Below, in pieces: positions 33,313 through 42,139 of a stretch of DNA of 64,000 nt. The translations under genes and the position numbers were made by a program. Positions within the stretch are counted from its first letter, which is position 1; the number at the start of each line of letters is the position of its first letter. This DNA comes from Acinetobacter calcoaceticus DSM 30006 = CIP 81.8 (GTDB lineage: Bacteria > Pseudomonadota > Gammaproteobacteria > Pseudomonadales > Moraxellaceae). The stretch spans positions 930,145-994,144 of the forward strand of contig NZ_KB849780.1 of the NCBI RefSeq assembly GCF_000368965.1. The letters are read 5' to 3'. The notes under the pieces were generated by a model. That model searched no databases. It was given only the letters and a program-made list of their open reading frames with translations, and was not told where the DNA came from.

Positions 33313-33672
33313 ATGAAAAGATATATTTTTATAGGGCTCGTGATGAGTGTGCTTTCAGCTTGTTCAAATAATGTATTAAACCCTGAAACTCCTAAACAAG
33401 TTCAAGCGCAGCCACCAGAGAAACAAGTTAAGCCTCCAGTCCTTGGCACAAGTAAAGAATGGGACTCATCTTTTGACTGTGATCCAATTAAAGTTAAAAA
33501 TCTTATAGGTAAAACTGGCTTAACCGAAAAACAGGTTCTATCGATGACCAATGCTCGAATTTATCGAAGTGCTTATCCAGGAGAAGCGGTTACTGAAGAC
33601 TTCCGCCCAGATCGAGTCACTATAGTAATTGATCCAAAAACAAAACGAATAGTAGCTAGTGCGTGTGGCTAA
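33313..33672 (+). CDS. I78-type peptidase inhibitor lipoprotein, copy 2
   Basis: The 119-residue product has a lipoprotein signal ending SVLSACSNN (Cys17), a Pro/Gln-rich linker (about residues 22-50) and an I78 domain: FDCDPIKVKNLIGKTGL (about 55-71), MTNARIYRSAYPGEAVTEDF (about 82-101), PDRVTIVIDPKTKRIVASAC to the end. It is closer to the I78 consensus than its neighbour at 32229 (it has the PGEAVT loop). The likely role is to block foreign or own serine peptidases in the periplasm. AGTTAATAAGT gives only a weak ribosome site. Confidence 0.87.
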   Translation: MKRYIFIGLVMSVLSACSNNVLNPETPKQVQAQPPEKQVKPPVLGTSKEWDSSFDCDPIKVKNLIGKTGLTEKQVLSMTNARIYRSAYPGEAVTEDFRPDRVTIVIDPKTKRIVASACG

Positions 33673-33870
33673 CTTAAACAAAAAATAATCGTTCATAATA
33701 TTTTGTTTTATAAATTGTAATTTTCTAATTTTTCCTTAGAAATATTATATTTAATGGTGAGGTGTTCAAGAAAATCTTAAAGATATGCTGCTCATGATTA
33801 AATTTTGGTTGGTTTTTATATAAAGAATATATCGTTATATTTTAACCTTATTTCTGATTAGAAGGTAAAA

Positions 33871-34452
33871 GTGAAAAAAATATTAGCGCTAACAATTTTA
33901 ATTTCATCATCTTGTATATTTGCTGCATCAAATGAGGGAGTTGAGCAGGACATCCGTAGTTATTCTTTATTGCATGGTGTTAGCACAGCAGAAGCAAATA
34001 AAGCATTGTTTTTAGAAGCTAACCGAGACTCTGCACTTGATGCTATTGAAAAAGAATTTAAAGGCCGTATAGCTGGTATTTATGTTGAAAACTCACCTAC
34101 ATATAAAATTGTGGTTAGGGTCAAAGGGTATGGCCAGAATGAAAAGCGAAATATAGTAGTAGGAAATGCAATTTCTAAAAGTGATTTGCCTATTGATATT
34201 CAATATGGGGCAAAAGAAACAAGAGAAATTGCTAAAGGTCAGATAAATAAAGCACAAAAACTAGTAAAAAATTATTTTAATACCATTCAAACTGTTAGCT
34301 ACAATGAAAAAAATGGGAATATTGTGGTTGAAGTTAAAGGAAAAAGTACTGCTGAAAATTTAAAGAAGGTTGATCAGGTCAAAGCAGCCTGGAATAACCC
34401 GAATCTACCATTAGAAATTCATTTAGTTAATTGGTCTATTAAACCACTATAG
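33871..34452 (+). CDS. Exported protein resembling the pro-region of S1 peptidases
   Basis: The 193-residue protein has a signal peptide (about residues 1-18, cleavage after IFA). The mature part has a helix (GVSTAEANKALFLEANRDSA, about 36-55), then KGRIAGIYVENSPTYKIVVR (about 66-85). A second similar alpha/beta unit follows near 125-160 (VKNYFNTIQTVSYNEKNG, then VVEVKGK). Tandem units of this kind resemble the folding pro-domains of alpha-lytic/streptogrisin proteases, but no catalytic domain follows. The call is tentative. Beside two I78 inhibitor genes it suggests an envelope protease-control theme. The start is GTG at 33871 or TTG nearby; AGAAGGTAAAA precedes it. Confidence 0.55.
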   Translation: MKKILALTILISSSCIFAASNEGVEQDIRSYSLLHGVSTAEANKALFLEANRDSALDAIEKEFKGRIAGIYVENSPTYKIVVRVKGYGQNEKRNIVVGNAISKSDLPIDIQYGAKETREIAKGQINKAQKLVKNYFNTIQTVSYNEKNGNIVVEVKGKSTAENLKKVDQVKAAWNNPNLPLEIHLVNWSIKPL

Positions 34453-34490
34453 TTTGTATAATTGATTTTCCTAAACATTGACAAAAATAC

Positions 34491-34793
34491 ATGCTAGAAC
34501 TTAAAGACTTGAAGAAAAAACGGAACATTGCTTTATTGACTGTAATTTTTCTTATTTTTAGTGGGTGTATTTAATTATTAATAATAAGGGAAATGTTCAA
34601 AGATTTGAATCAGTTATATATAGATAAAACTATAAGTGAGAAATTTGGAGAAATTAAAAGTTATAGCATTCGAAGTTTTGGATCGGACCCTTATTCTAGT
34701 CCTGAAAGACCATTTTACTCTTATTTTGAAATAACAGAATTTAAACAGCAGGCAATGACCTTAAATAGCATGATTAGTTATACTAAAAATTAA
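34491..34793 (+). pseudogene. Small lipoprotein gene with in-frame stop after the lipobox
   Basis: From ATG 34491 the frame encodes a lipoprotein signal ending LIFSGCI, then meets TAA at 34572-34574. The same frame stays open to 34793 and encodes 66 further residues from ATG 34593 (NQLYIDKTISEKFGEIKSYS and onward). A signal directly joined to a mature domain is the simplest reading, so one nonsense change probably broke the gene. The downstream part on its own has no good ribosome site. Confidence 0.5.
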
Positions 34794-34817
34794 TTTTTTG
34801 TGAAATTTAATATAAAT

Positions 34818-34997
34818 ATGAAATTCTTACCTTTTCTATTGATCTGTTGTGCTTTTACTGGTTGTGCAGTGTTTAGTCAAAAAAAACCACAAGAGACTAC
34901 TGAGTGTATAAGCTATAGAAGCATGATGACTGCTCCAATGGTGCCGCGAGCTTTGGAAGAGCTTAAAGAAAAATGTATTAAATCTAAAGCACATTAA
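34818..34997 (+). CDS. Small lipoprotein
   Basis: From ATG 34818 the product is 59 residues with a lipoprotein signal MKFLPFLLICCAFTGCAVF (lipobox FTGC, Cys16). An upstream in-frame GTG at 34800 would add six residues before the signal and is less likely. The short mature part has two more cysteines (ECISYRS and EKCIKS), which could form a disulfide. The terminator at 35034 follows. No family is recognised. It is probably transcribed with the broken lipoprotein gene upstream. Confidence 0.6.
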   Translation: MKFLPFLLICCAFTGCAVFSQKKPQETTECISYRSMMTAPMVPRALEELKEKCIKSKAH

Positions 34998-35033
34998 ATT
35001 TAATTGCCAAGATGAACTAAAAAACTTAGCTAT

Positions 35034-35060
35034 AAAGCTCCCAAACACGGGGCTTTTTCT
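35034..35060 (+). terminator. Terminator after the small lipoprotein gene
   Basis: AAAGCTCC pairs with GGGGCTTT (one G-U pair), then TTCTTTT. Confidence 0.75.
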
Positions 35061-35140
35061 TTTGATGGGATGAAAAATTAAACTGACTTAAAGGTCGTCG
35101 TGATATGGTATAAAAGCACCTCCAATAATAAGGATTATAT

Positions 35141-35377
35141 ATGTCAGACAATTCAACAAAATGGCTTTGTGTGGGTGGTGTTCTAAGTGGTGAGTGGAGA
35201 GAGCAGCAATTAGAAGCATTTGATGTTGATCCCAATGATTTAAATACTCATAGTTATGAAGCAATGAAACTCATTAATCCTGTTACCAAGGCAGAACAAG
35301 ATTTCTATGTATATACTGAGCTACAAGAACACGCATATGACAGGGCAATAAATTTTGCCTTATCCAAAAATCAATAA
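35141..35377 (+). CDS. Small hypothetical protein
   Basis: The 78-residue protein has no signal peptide. It contains a KWLCVGGVLSGEWREQ start, an acidic centre (FDVDPNDLNTHSYEAM) and a C-terminal helix. I do not recognise the family. The spacing to its own terminator (35385) and the AATAAGGATTATAT ribosome site support a real single gene. It ends the second island; the conserved beta-alanine operon follows. Confidence 0.6.
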   Translation: MSDNSTKWLCVGGVLSGEWREQQLEAFDVDPNDLNTHSYEAMKLINPVTKAEQDFYVYTELQEHAYDRAINFALSKNQ

Positions 35378-35384
35378 GATCAAG

Positions 35385-35407
35385 AGAGCACTTAGGTGCT
35401 CTTTTTT
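35385..35407 (+). terminator. Terminator at the end of the second island
   Basis: AGAGCAC (35385-35391) pairs with GTGCTCT (35396-35402), followed by T bases. Confidence 0.85.
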
Positions 35408-35437
35408 ATCTGAAGACATGACCTGTTAAATAATTTC

Positions 35438-36355
35438 TTAATTCCCAAGGACTCGCTTCTCAAGCATATCCATAAAAGTTTTTAAAATAATATTGTGGTT
35501 TTTGCCTTTGTGAGTAATTAAGCAAATTGGGGTGCTGTAATGCATTTTTTCCTTTGAAACAGCTTGCATAAAACCATCTTCAACCCATTTCTTTGCGTAG
35601 TGGTCGGGTAAAAAGCCTAGAAATTTTCCGGTTAAAATCAGAAATGCAATTCCTTCACGGTCACTTGCAGTCGCTTTACAGTCTAAAAGCTGGTGCAACT
35701 TTGCTGCTTCTGGAGTGATGGCGTAATTGGGGAGTACGGCTTGCCAGGTTTTTAACTCATCTAAATCCATCTTACTACATTGGCCAAACAAGGGATGGTT
35801 TTTACCACAATATAAAAATGAGCTTTCACTATATAAATCAAAATAATCTAGACCAGACAAAGGGGTAACAAGAGGAATTGCTCCAGCATGTAAACGGTTG
35901 TCTAGCACACGGCATTCAATATCTGAAAGCGTACTCATACTAATGTTAATAATCACTTCAGAATGTTCTTCGGCAAGTTGTGCCAGCGTATTGGTAATAT
36001 AGCCACTTGGCATGGTCACAAGGTTATTAATAATACCTATATTAAATTCGCCCTTTAGACGGTTATGCATTTGATTAACTTTAGAGCGAAAGTCTTCGAT
36101 AGATGCGGTGAGCACTTCTATATATTCTAAAATTTCCCGTCCTTCATCAGTCAATGCAAAGCCTGCGCGTCCACGCTGGCATAGCCGAATGCCCAGACGA
36201 TTTTCTAAATCACTCATATGCAGACTAATGGCAGAACGGCTAATGCCAAGAATACTTTCGGCAGATGTAAAACTATGGCAGTCACAAACTGTTTTAAATA
36301 TTTTAAGTAATTTAATATCAAAATCAGTCACTTGATTTAATTTTTTTGGTTTCAT
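35438..36355 (-). CDS. LysR family regulator of the omega-amino acid operon
   Basis: The 305-residue LysR protein has its helix-turn-helix at about residues 13-70 (SFTSAESILGISRSAISLHM) and a C-terminal effector domain (about 98-300). It is divergent from the aminotransferase/dehydrogenase/permease operon with about 100 bases between, and so probably regulates it. The likely inducer is beta-alanine, another omega-amino acid or a derived semialdehyde. Confidence 0.88.
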   Translation of the reverse strand: MKPKKLNQVTDFDIKLLKIFKTVCDCHSFTSAESILGISRSAISLHMSDLENRLGIRLCQRGRAGFALTDEGREILEYIEVLTASIEDFRSKVNQMHNRLKGEFNIGIINNLVTMPSGYITNTLAQLAEEHSEVIINISMSTLSDIECRVLDNRLHAGAIPLVTPLSGLDYFDLYSESSFLYCGKNHPLFGQCSKMDLDELKTWQAVLPNYAITPEAAKLHQLLDCKATASDREGIAFLILTGKFLGFLPDHYAKKWVEDGFMQAVSKEKMHYSTPICLITHKGKNHNIILKTFMDMLEKRVLGN

Positions 36356-36457
36356 TTAGTTTTGTTTTTTTAAATCTAAACTCAAGACAATTTGAATTTA
36401 TCAAAACTATATCGCTCTGTACACTCAAAAAATAACCTCAAAACAAGAAGAGTGATT

Positions 36458-37834
36458 ATGTTTGATATTGACAAATTAACTGATGGTGATTCTGCATCTG
36501 AAACCGTTCAATCAAATGCTCAGATGAGCTTAAATTATCAAGCGCATTGGATGCCATTTTCTGCAAATCGTAATTTCCATAAAGATCCGCGCATGATTGT
36601 TGGCGCTAAAGGATCTTATTTAATTGATAGCGCAGGCCGTGAAGTCTACGACTCATTATCAGGTCTGTGGACTTGTGGTGCTGGGCATACGCTTCCTGAA
36701 ATTCAGCAAGCTGTAAGTACTCAGTTGGCAAAGCTGGATTATTCACCGGCATTTCAGTTCGGCCATCCATTGTCGTTTCAATTAGCTGAACGAATTATTC
36801 AACATATGCCTGAAAAATTGCAGCATGTGTTCTTTACCGACTCAGGTTCAGAGTCTGCCGACACCGCAATTAAAATGGCGCGTGCCTATTGGCGCATTAA
36901 AGGCAAACCAAGCAAAACCAAGCTGATTGGGCGCGCACGTGGCTACCATGGTGTAAACGTTGCGGGAACGAGTCTTGGCGGTATTGGCGGTAACCGTAAA
37001 ATGTTTGGTCAGCTCATGGATGTAGACCATTTACCGCATACCTTACAGCCAGATTTAAGTTTTACCAAAGGCTGTGCTGAAACTGGTGGTGTAGAGCTTG
37101 CAAATGAAATGCTTAAGTTAATTGAGCTGCACGATGCATCTAATATTGCTGCCGTTATTGTAGAGCCAGTTTCTGGTTCGGCAGGTTGTATTGTGCCGCC
37201 GACTGGTTATTTAAAACGCTTGAGAGAAATCTGCGATCAACACGATATCTTGCTGATTTTCGATGAAGTTATTACTGGTTTTGGGCGGATTGGGAAATGG
37301 ACAGCTTCAGAATATTTTGATGTCACGCCAGATATTTTAAATTTTGCCAAACAAATTACCAATGGTGCTATTCCACTTGGTGGTGTGGTCGCAAGCCATG
37401 AAATTTATGACGCCTTTATGCAGCAAGATTTACCAGAACATGCTGTCGAGTTTACCCACGGCTATACCTATTCGGCGCATCCAGTAGCTTGTGCTGCTGC
37501 TTTAGCAACGCTTGATGTTTTAGAAAAGAAAAATTTAATTCATCAATCGGCTGCTCTAGCTCCAAGCTTTGAAAAACTTTTACATGAGTTAAAAGGCGCT
37601 CCAAACATTCTTGATATACGCAACTGTGGGCTGATTGGCGCTGTGCAATTAGCACCGCGTGATGGCGATGCGACGATTCGTGGTTTTGAAATTGGTATGC
37701 AACTTTGGAAAGCAGGTTTCTATGTACGTTTTGGCGGCGACACGCTTCAGTTTGGCCCAATGTTTAATAGCACAGAGGCTGAGTTGCAACGACTCATGAA
37801 TGCCGTTGGTGAGGCAATTTATCAAGTCAAATAA
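36458..37834 (+). CDS. Omega-amino acid (beta-alanine)-pyruvate aminotransferase
   Basis: A class III PLP-dependent aminotransferase of 458 residues from ATG 36458; the frame could extend to TTG 36392, but AAGAAGAGTG lies properly before the ATG and the MFDIDKL start suits the family. Key parts are FTDSGSESADTAIKMARAYW (cofactor phosphate region), IFDEVITGFGRIGKW (PLP-ring aspartate), and FAKQITNGAIPLGG with the Schiff-base lysine. It transfers the amino group of an omega-amino acid such as beta-alanine to pyruvate, giving malonate semialdehyde. The next gene oxidises that product. Confidence 0.88.
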   Translation: MFDIDKLTDGDSASETVQSNAQMSLNYQAHWMPFSANRNFHKDPRMIVGAKGSYLIDSAGREVYDSLSGLWTCGAGHTLPEIQQAVSTQLAKLDYSPAFQFGHPLSFQLAERIIQHMPEKLQHVFFTDSGSESADTAIKMARAYWRIKGKPSKTKLIGRARGYHGVNVAGTSLGGIGGNRKMFGQLMDVDHLPHTLQPDLSFTKGCAETGGVELANEMLKLIELHDASNIAAVIVEPVSGSAGCIVPPTGYLKRLREICDQHDILLIFDEVITGFGRIGKWTASEYFDVTPDILNFAKQITNGAIPLGGVVASHEIYDAFMQQDLPEHAVEFTHGYTYSAHPVACAAALATLDVLEKKNLIHQSAALAPSFEKLLHELKGAPNILDIRNCGLIGAVQLAPRDGDATIRGFEIGMQLWKAGFYVRFGGDTLQFGPMFNSTEAELQRLMNAVGEAIYQVK

Positions 37835-37888
37835 CACTGATCGACTTAAAACTTAATTGGACAAGATGAATAGACACAAGGAATAAAG

Positions 37889-39454
37889 ATGAACACTTTA
37901 GAGAATTTTGACAGCAACGCGATTGCCAACACAGACACAGATTCAAGTCAGCAAGCCGTTAAAGTAGTAGGGCATTTTATTGATGGTGGCCTCGTAACCA
38001 AAACTACCAAGAAACAGCCAGTTTATAACCCAGCGACTGGTGAAATCACCAAAGAAGTTGCGCTTGCAGATGCAGAGCTGGTCAACCAAGTGGTTCAAAT
38101 TGCAGAGCAAGCTTTTCCAGCATGGCGTGATACACCAGTGATTAAACGCGCACGTGTGATGTTTAAATTTAAGCAATTACTTGAAGAAAATGCTGACAAG
38201 CTTTGCCAGCTGATTGGCGAGGAACACGGGAAAATTTGTCACGATGCAAAAGGTGAATTACAGCGCGGCATTGAAAATGTTGAATATGCATGTGGCGCGC
38301 CTGAGTTTTTAAAAGGTGAATATTCAAAAAATGTCGGACCTGATATTGATTCATGGAGCGAGTTTCAACCATTAGGTGTGGTTGCTGGGATTACGCCTTT
38401 TAACTTTCCAGCAATGGTTCCGTTGTGGATGTTCCCAATGGCGATTGTTTGCGGTAACTGTTTTATTTTAAAGCCTTCAGAAAAAGCGCCTTCTGCTGCT
38501 CTATTTTTAGCGGAGCTATTAAAACAAGCAGGGTTGCCTGATGGTGTTTTCAATGTTGTAAATGGTGATAAAGACGCTGTTGATGCGTTATTGCATCATC
38601 CAAAAATTCAAGCGGTTAGTTTTGTCGGATCAACCCCAATTGCAGAGTACATTTACCGTACAGCAACCGCGAGTGGTAAGCGTTGTCAAGCATTAGGCGG
38701 AGCCAAAAATCACGCCATTATTATGCCAGATGCAGATATTGATAACGTCGTAACTTCTTTATTAGGCGCGGCTTTTGGTTCATCGGGCGAACGTTGTATG
38801 GCGTTATCAGTTGCTGTTGCAATTGGCGATGAAGTTGCAGATGTTGTCATTGAAAAATTAAAACAAGAAATGAAGCAGTTGAAGTTTGGTCACTATGCAG
38901 ATGAGCGTAATGACTTCGGACCGCTCATTACGCAAGCACATAAAGATAAAGTACAAGCTTTTATTCAAAGTGCAGAGCAACAAGGTGCTAAAATTGTGGT
39001 GGATGGTCGTGATGCAAAGCCGACAGGTTACGAAAAAGGTTTTTTTGTTGGGCCAACTTTAATTGATCAAGTTTCACCAGACATGACAAGTTACCAGCAA
39101 GAAATATTTGGTCCTGTTTTACAGGTCATTCGTGTACAAACCATGCAAGATGCAATGCAGCTGATTAACGACCATGAATATGGTAATGGAACGTGTATTT
39201 ACACTCGTGATGGTGAAGCAGCACGCTATTTTACCAGCAATATTCAAGTCGGGATGGTCGGGGTCAATGTGCCATTACCTGTGCCGGTTGCATACCACAG
39301 TTTTGGTGGATGGAAACGTTCATTGTTTGGTGATCTATATGCCTATGGTCCAGATGGTGTACGTTTTTATACGCGCCGTAAAACCATTACGCAACGTTGG
39401 CCTTCGACGCAAGTCCGTGAATCCAAACAATTCGCTATGCCTACATTAAATTGA
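37889..39454 (+). CDS. mmsA: CoA-acylating methylmalonate-semialdehyde dehydrogenase
   Basis: The 521-residue aldehyde dehydrogenase is of the MmsA/IolA class. It has PFNFPAMVPLWMFPMAI (about residues 171-187), KPSEKAPSAALFLAE, and the catalytic cysteine in GSSGERCMAL (about 298-307), where ERCM is typical of the CoA-dependent type. It has about 20 extra N-terminal residues compared with most MmsA proteins. It converts malonate or methylmalonate semialdehyde with CoA and NAD to acetyl- or propionyl-CoA, completing the pathway begun by the aminotransferase. Confidence 0.92.
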   Translation: MNTLENFDSNAIANTDTDSSQQAVKVVGHFIDGGLVTKTTKKQPVYNPATGEITKEVALADAELVNQVVQIAEQAFPAWRDTPVIKRARVMFKFKQLLEENADKLCQLIGEEHGKICHDAKGELQRGIENVEYACGAPEFLKGEYSKNVGPDIDSWSEFQPLGVVAGITPFNFPAMVPLWMFPMAIVCGNCFILKPSEKAPSAALFLAELLKQAGLPDGVFNVVNGDKDAVDALLHHPKIQAVSFVGSTPIAEYIYRTATASGKRCQALGGAKNHAIIMPDADIDNVVTSLLGAAFGSSGERCMALSVAVAIGDEVADVVIEKLKQEMKQLKFGHYADERNDFGPLITQAHKDKVQAFIQSAEQQGAKIVVDGRDAKPTGYEKGFFVGPTLIDQVSPDMTSYQQEIFGPVLQVIRVQTMQDAMQLINDHEYGNGTCIYTRDGEAARYFTSNIQVGMVGVNVPLPVPVAYHSFGGWKRSLFGDLYAYGPDGVRFYTRRKTITQRWPSTQVRESKQFAMPTLN

Positions 39455-39460
39455 TGAATA

Positions 39461-39489
39461 AAAGGGAAAACTCTGATTTTCCCTTTTTT
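39461..39489 (+). terminator. Terminator after mmsA
   Basis: AAAGGGAAAA (39461-39470) pairs with TTTTCCCTTT (39477-39486) and more T bases follow. Permease expression may therefore need read-through or its own promoter. Confidence 0.8.
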
Positions 39490-39561
39490 GTTTCGTACCA
39501 GTTGGAGAAGTACATTTTTAGACGGTTTTAAAATAAGTTTGTCAATTTGAAGGAATCGAAT

Positions 39562-40953
39562 ATGAACAATGATAAAACAACAAAATTAGGTGAAGGACTT
39601 TCTAATCGACATGTCACCATGATCAGTATTGGTGGCGTTATTGGTGCGGGTTTATTTGTAGGCTCTTCTGCGGCAATTGCAAAAGCAGGCCCAGCTGCCG
39701 TACTCGCTTATATAATTACAAGTATTTTAGTTTTTCTGGTCATGCGCATGCTGGGCGAAATGGCCGTAGCACAACCCGATACAGGTTCATTTTCTACATA
39801 TGCCCGTAAGGCAATTGGTCCTTGGGCTGGGTTTACCATCGGATGGTTATATTGGTGGTTTTGGGTACTGGTTATTCCAATTGAAGCGATTGCTGGAGCT
39901 GAAATTTTGCATGCTTGGTTCCCACAAATTTCCAGTGCAGTTTATGCGTTCGCCTTTATTATTTTACTCAGCTTAGCCAATTTTTTTAGTACCAAAAGTT
40001 TTGGTGAGTTTGAGTTTTGGTTTGCACTGATTAAAGTCATTGCGATTGTAGTATTTATTATTATCGGGGCAATGGCTGTATTTGGAATGTGGCCTTTAGC
40101 AAAAAATGTCAGTGGTGTTGGTAACCTATTTTCAAATGGTGGTTTTATGCCACATGGAATGGGTGGTGTTTTATCAGCAATTTTAATCTCGGCATTTTCA
40201 TTTTTTGGAATAGAAATTCTTTCTATTGCAGCGGCAGAATCTAAAAATCCCGAAGAAAAAATTAAACGTGCGACCAATTTGGTGCTCTACCGAATTATTT
40301 TATTCTTTGTTGTTTCTATTTTTCTTGCAGTTGCTTTGGTCGATTGGCGTTCGCCAGACTTGCAAAAATTTGGCACCTTCCAGTTTGTGTTAATGAGCCT
40401 GAATGTTCCTGAGACTAAACTGATTATGGATGCTGTCGTTTTTATTGCAGTTGCAAGCTGTATGAATGCCGCAGTTTACACCTCGTCTCGCATGTTATTT
40501 GCTTTAGGTACACGTCAGGAAGCCCCGAAAGTTGTGACAAAAATTAATGGCGCGGGCGTACCGACTTCGGCTGTATTTTTATCTACGTTGATTGGTGTAG
40601 TGTGCTGTGCTGTAAACTACATGTTCCCAGGACAAGTCTTTGGGTTCTTGCTCTCAACCACAGGCTCAATTGCATTACTGGTGTATTTGGTGATTGCATT
40701 TTCACAATTATGTTTAAGACATAAATGGGAAAAAGAGGGTACAGCTGTATCTTTTAAAATGTGGTTGTTCCCATGGTTAACTTGGTTTGTGATTTTAGTC
40801 ATTATGACCGTTTTAGGTTATATGTTTTTATCACCAGCCTATAGTTATGAAACCACTTTATCTTTGGGAGTAACTTTAGTGGTGTTCGTTTGCGGGTTGT
40901 TCGTCACGCGAAAGCGTAAAGCAACCAGAGCGGTTGCCATGAATTTGGATTAA
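39562..40953 (+). CDS. Amino acid permease, APC superfamily (GABA permease-like)
   Basis: A 463-residue membrane protein with 12 hydrophobic helices. The first unwound helix motif is SIGGVIGAGLFVGSSAA (about residues 22-38), and FFGIEILSIAAAESKNPEE (about 218-236) is typical of the amino acid transporter family. An in-frame TTG at 39547 exists, but AAGGA at 39550 serves ATG 39562. It is the natural uptake system for the omega-amino acid degraded by the preceding two enzymes. Confidence 0.9.
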   Translation: MNNDKTTKLGEGLSNRHVTMISIGGVIGAGLFVGSSAAIAKAGPAAVLAYIITSILVFLVMRMLGEMAVAQPDTGSFSTYARKAIGPWAGFTIGWLYWWFWVLVIPIEAIAGAEILHAWFPQISSAVYAFAFIILLSLANFFSTKSFGEFEFWFALIKVIAIVVFIIIGAMAVFGMWPLAKNVSGVGNLFSNGGFMPHGMGGVLSAILISAFSFFGIEILSIAAAESKNPEEKIKRATNLVLYRIILFFVVSIFLAVALVDWRSPDLQKFGTFQFVLMSLNVPETKLIMDAVVFIAVASCMNAAVYTSSRMLFALGTRQEAPKVVTKINGAGVPTSAVFLSTLIGVVCCAVNYMFPGQVFGFLLSTTGSIALLVYLVIAFSQLCLRHKWEKEGTAVSFKMWLFPWLTWFVILVIMTVLGYMFLSPAYSYETTLSLGVTLVVFVCGLFVTRKRKATRAVAMNLD

Positions 40954-40999
40954 ATTTAGTTTTCACTTTAGCCATAAATTTACTATTTAGTAAATATAA

Positions 41000-41027
41000 A
41001 AAGAGACCATTTACGGTCTCTTTTTTC
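41000..41027. terminator. Bidirectional terminator between permease and efflux genes
   Basis: AAGAGACC (41001-41008) pairs with GGTCTCTT (41015-41022), with A and T runs on both sides, serving the two convergent units. Confidence 0.85.
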
Positions 41028-41050
41028 TCATGATCCAAGATCTAGACTGT

Positions 41051-42139
41051 CTATTTTTTAGTTGTATCCACAGAAACTAAAACAGATAAACCAGGACGCA
41101 ATAACTTAATATCCGGTTGGTTCTCAACGAGTTTAATGCGTAACGGAAGGCGCTGAACGATTTTGGTAAAGTTCCCAGTCGCATTGGTTGCCGAGATTGG
41201 AGAGAAAAATGCGCCCGTAGATGGTGAAAAGCTATCTACCACACCTTTTAATTCAACGTTATAAGCATCGACATAGACATTAACAGGTTGCCCGATTTTG
41301 ATTTGTTTTAACTCAATTTCTCGAAAGTTTGCTTCTACGTAGACTTGATTTAAAGGTACGACAACCATTAATGGATTACCAGCGCCAACAAAGTTACCGA
41401 CGTTGGCAGACTTCTGACCAATCATGCCATAAATAGGTGCTCGTACTTCTGTATAGCTCAAATTTAGTTTTGCTTTATCAAGGGCAGCCTGTGCCTGTTT
41501 AAGGGCAGCTTGTTTGGCTTGTACCTGAATCTTGTATTGGTTTAATTGATATTGTGCATCGATTACTTTTTCTTTGCTGCTGTCTAAGTCGGCATATTGC
41601 TCAGTCAATGTGGTTTTTGACTGTTGCGTAATTAATCTCGACTCGGCACCAAGTGCCTGTAATTGCTCATAACGGGCTGTATTATCTTTTGTGAGTTTGA
41701 TTCCAGCTTCTACTTTTCTAAGCTGAGCTTCTGTTTCCCGAATAACAGTCGGTTGTCTATCAACTGCCAGCATTGCTTCGCTTAAGTCCGCTTGTGCTTT
41801 TGCATAATTAGATTCAGCTTCAGCCAAAGCAGCCTGATAATCACGTGCATCAATGCGTACTAAAAGTTGTCCTTTTTTTACCGTTTGATGATCTTTAATA
41901 TAAATTTCTTCAATATTGCCAGACACTTTAGGGGCAATGGTTGAGTACTCTACATCCACACGCGCATCGTCTGTTTCAACAATCGAAGACGGTAAAAATA
42001 TAAGTTTTAAAACCCATAAAATGGATGCTAAAACGATGATGAATGCGATAACCATAACCCAATGCTTTTTGAGATATTGCACCTTTGTTAACTTGGGTGG
42101 TTCGGTGTTGGTGGTATCTTGGGCTTCGAGAGTACTCAT
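41051..42139 (-). CDS. HlyD/EmrA-type membrane fusion protein
   Basis: The 362-residue periplasmic adaptor has a short cytoplasmic tail, one membrane helix (about residues 28-48), a split lipoyl domain (VSGNIEEIYIKDHQTVKKGQ, about 72-91; LNLSYTEVRAPIYGMIGQ, about 225-242), a coiled-coil hairpin between them, and a beta-barrel C-terminal domain. It overlaps the MFS gene by 4 bases (ATGA). With that transporter and an outer-membrane channel from elsewhere it should form an EmrAB-TolC-like export pump. It is probably repressed by the divergent TetR. Confidence 0.92.
   Translation of the reverse strand: MSTLEAQDTTNTEPPKLTKVQYLKKHWVMVIAFIIVLASILWVLKLIFLPSSIVETDDARVDVEYSTIAPKVSGNIEEIYIKDHQTVKKGQLLVRIDARDYQAALAEAESNYAKAQADLSEAMLAVDRQPTVIRETEAQLRKVEAGIKLTKDNTARYEQLQALGAESRLITQQSKTTLTEQYADLDSSKEKVIDAQYQLNQYKIQVQAKQAALKQAQAALDKAKLNLSYTEVRAPIYGMIGQKSANVGNFVGAGNPLMVVVPLNQVYVEANFREIELKQIKIGQPVNVYVDAYNVELKGVVDSFSPSTGAFFSPISATNATGNFTKIVQRLPLRIKLVENQPDIKLLRPGLSVLVSVDTTKK

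Noticed and set aside
36392..36457. N-terminal extension of the aminotransferase from TTG 36392
   Set aside because: It lies in the promoter region shared with the divergent lysR, and ATG 36458 has the better ribosome site.
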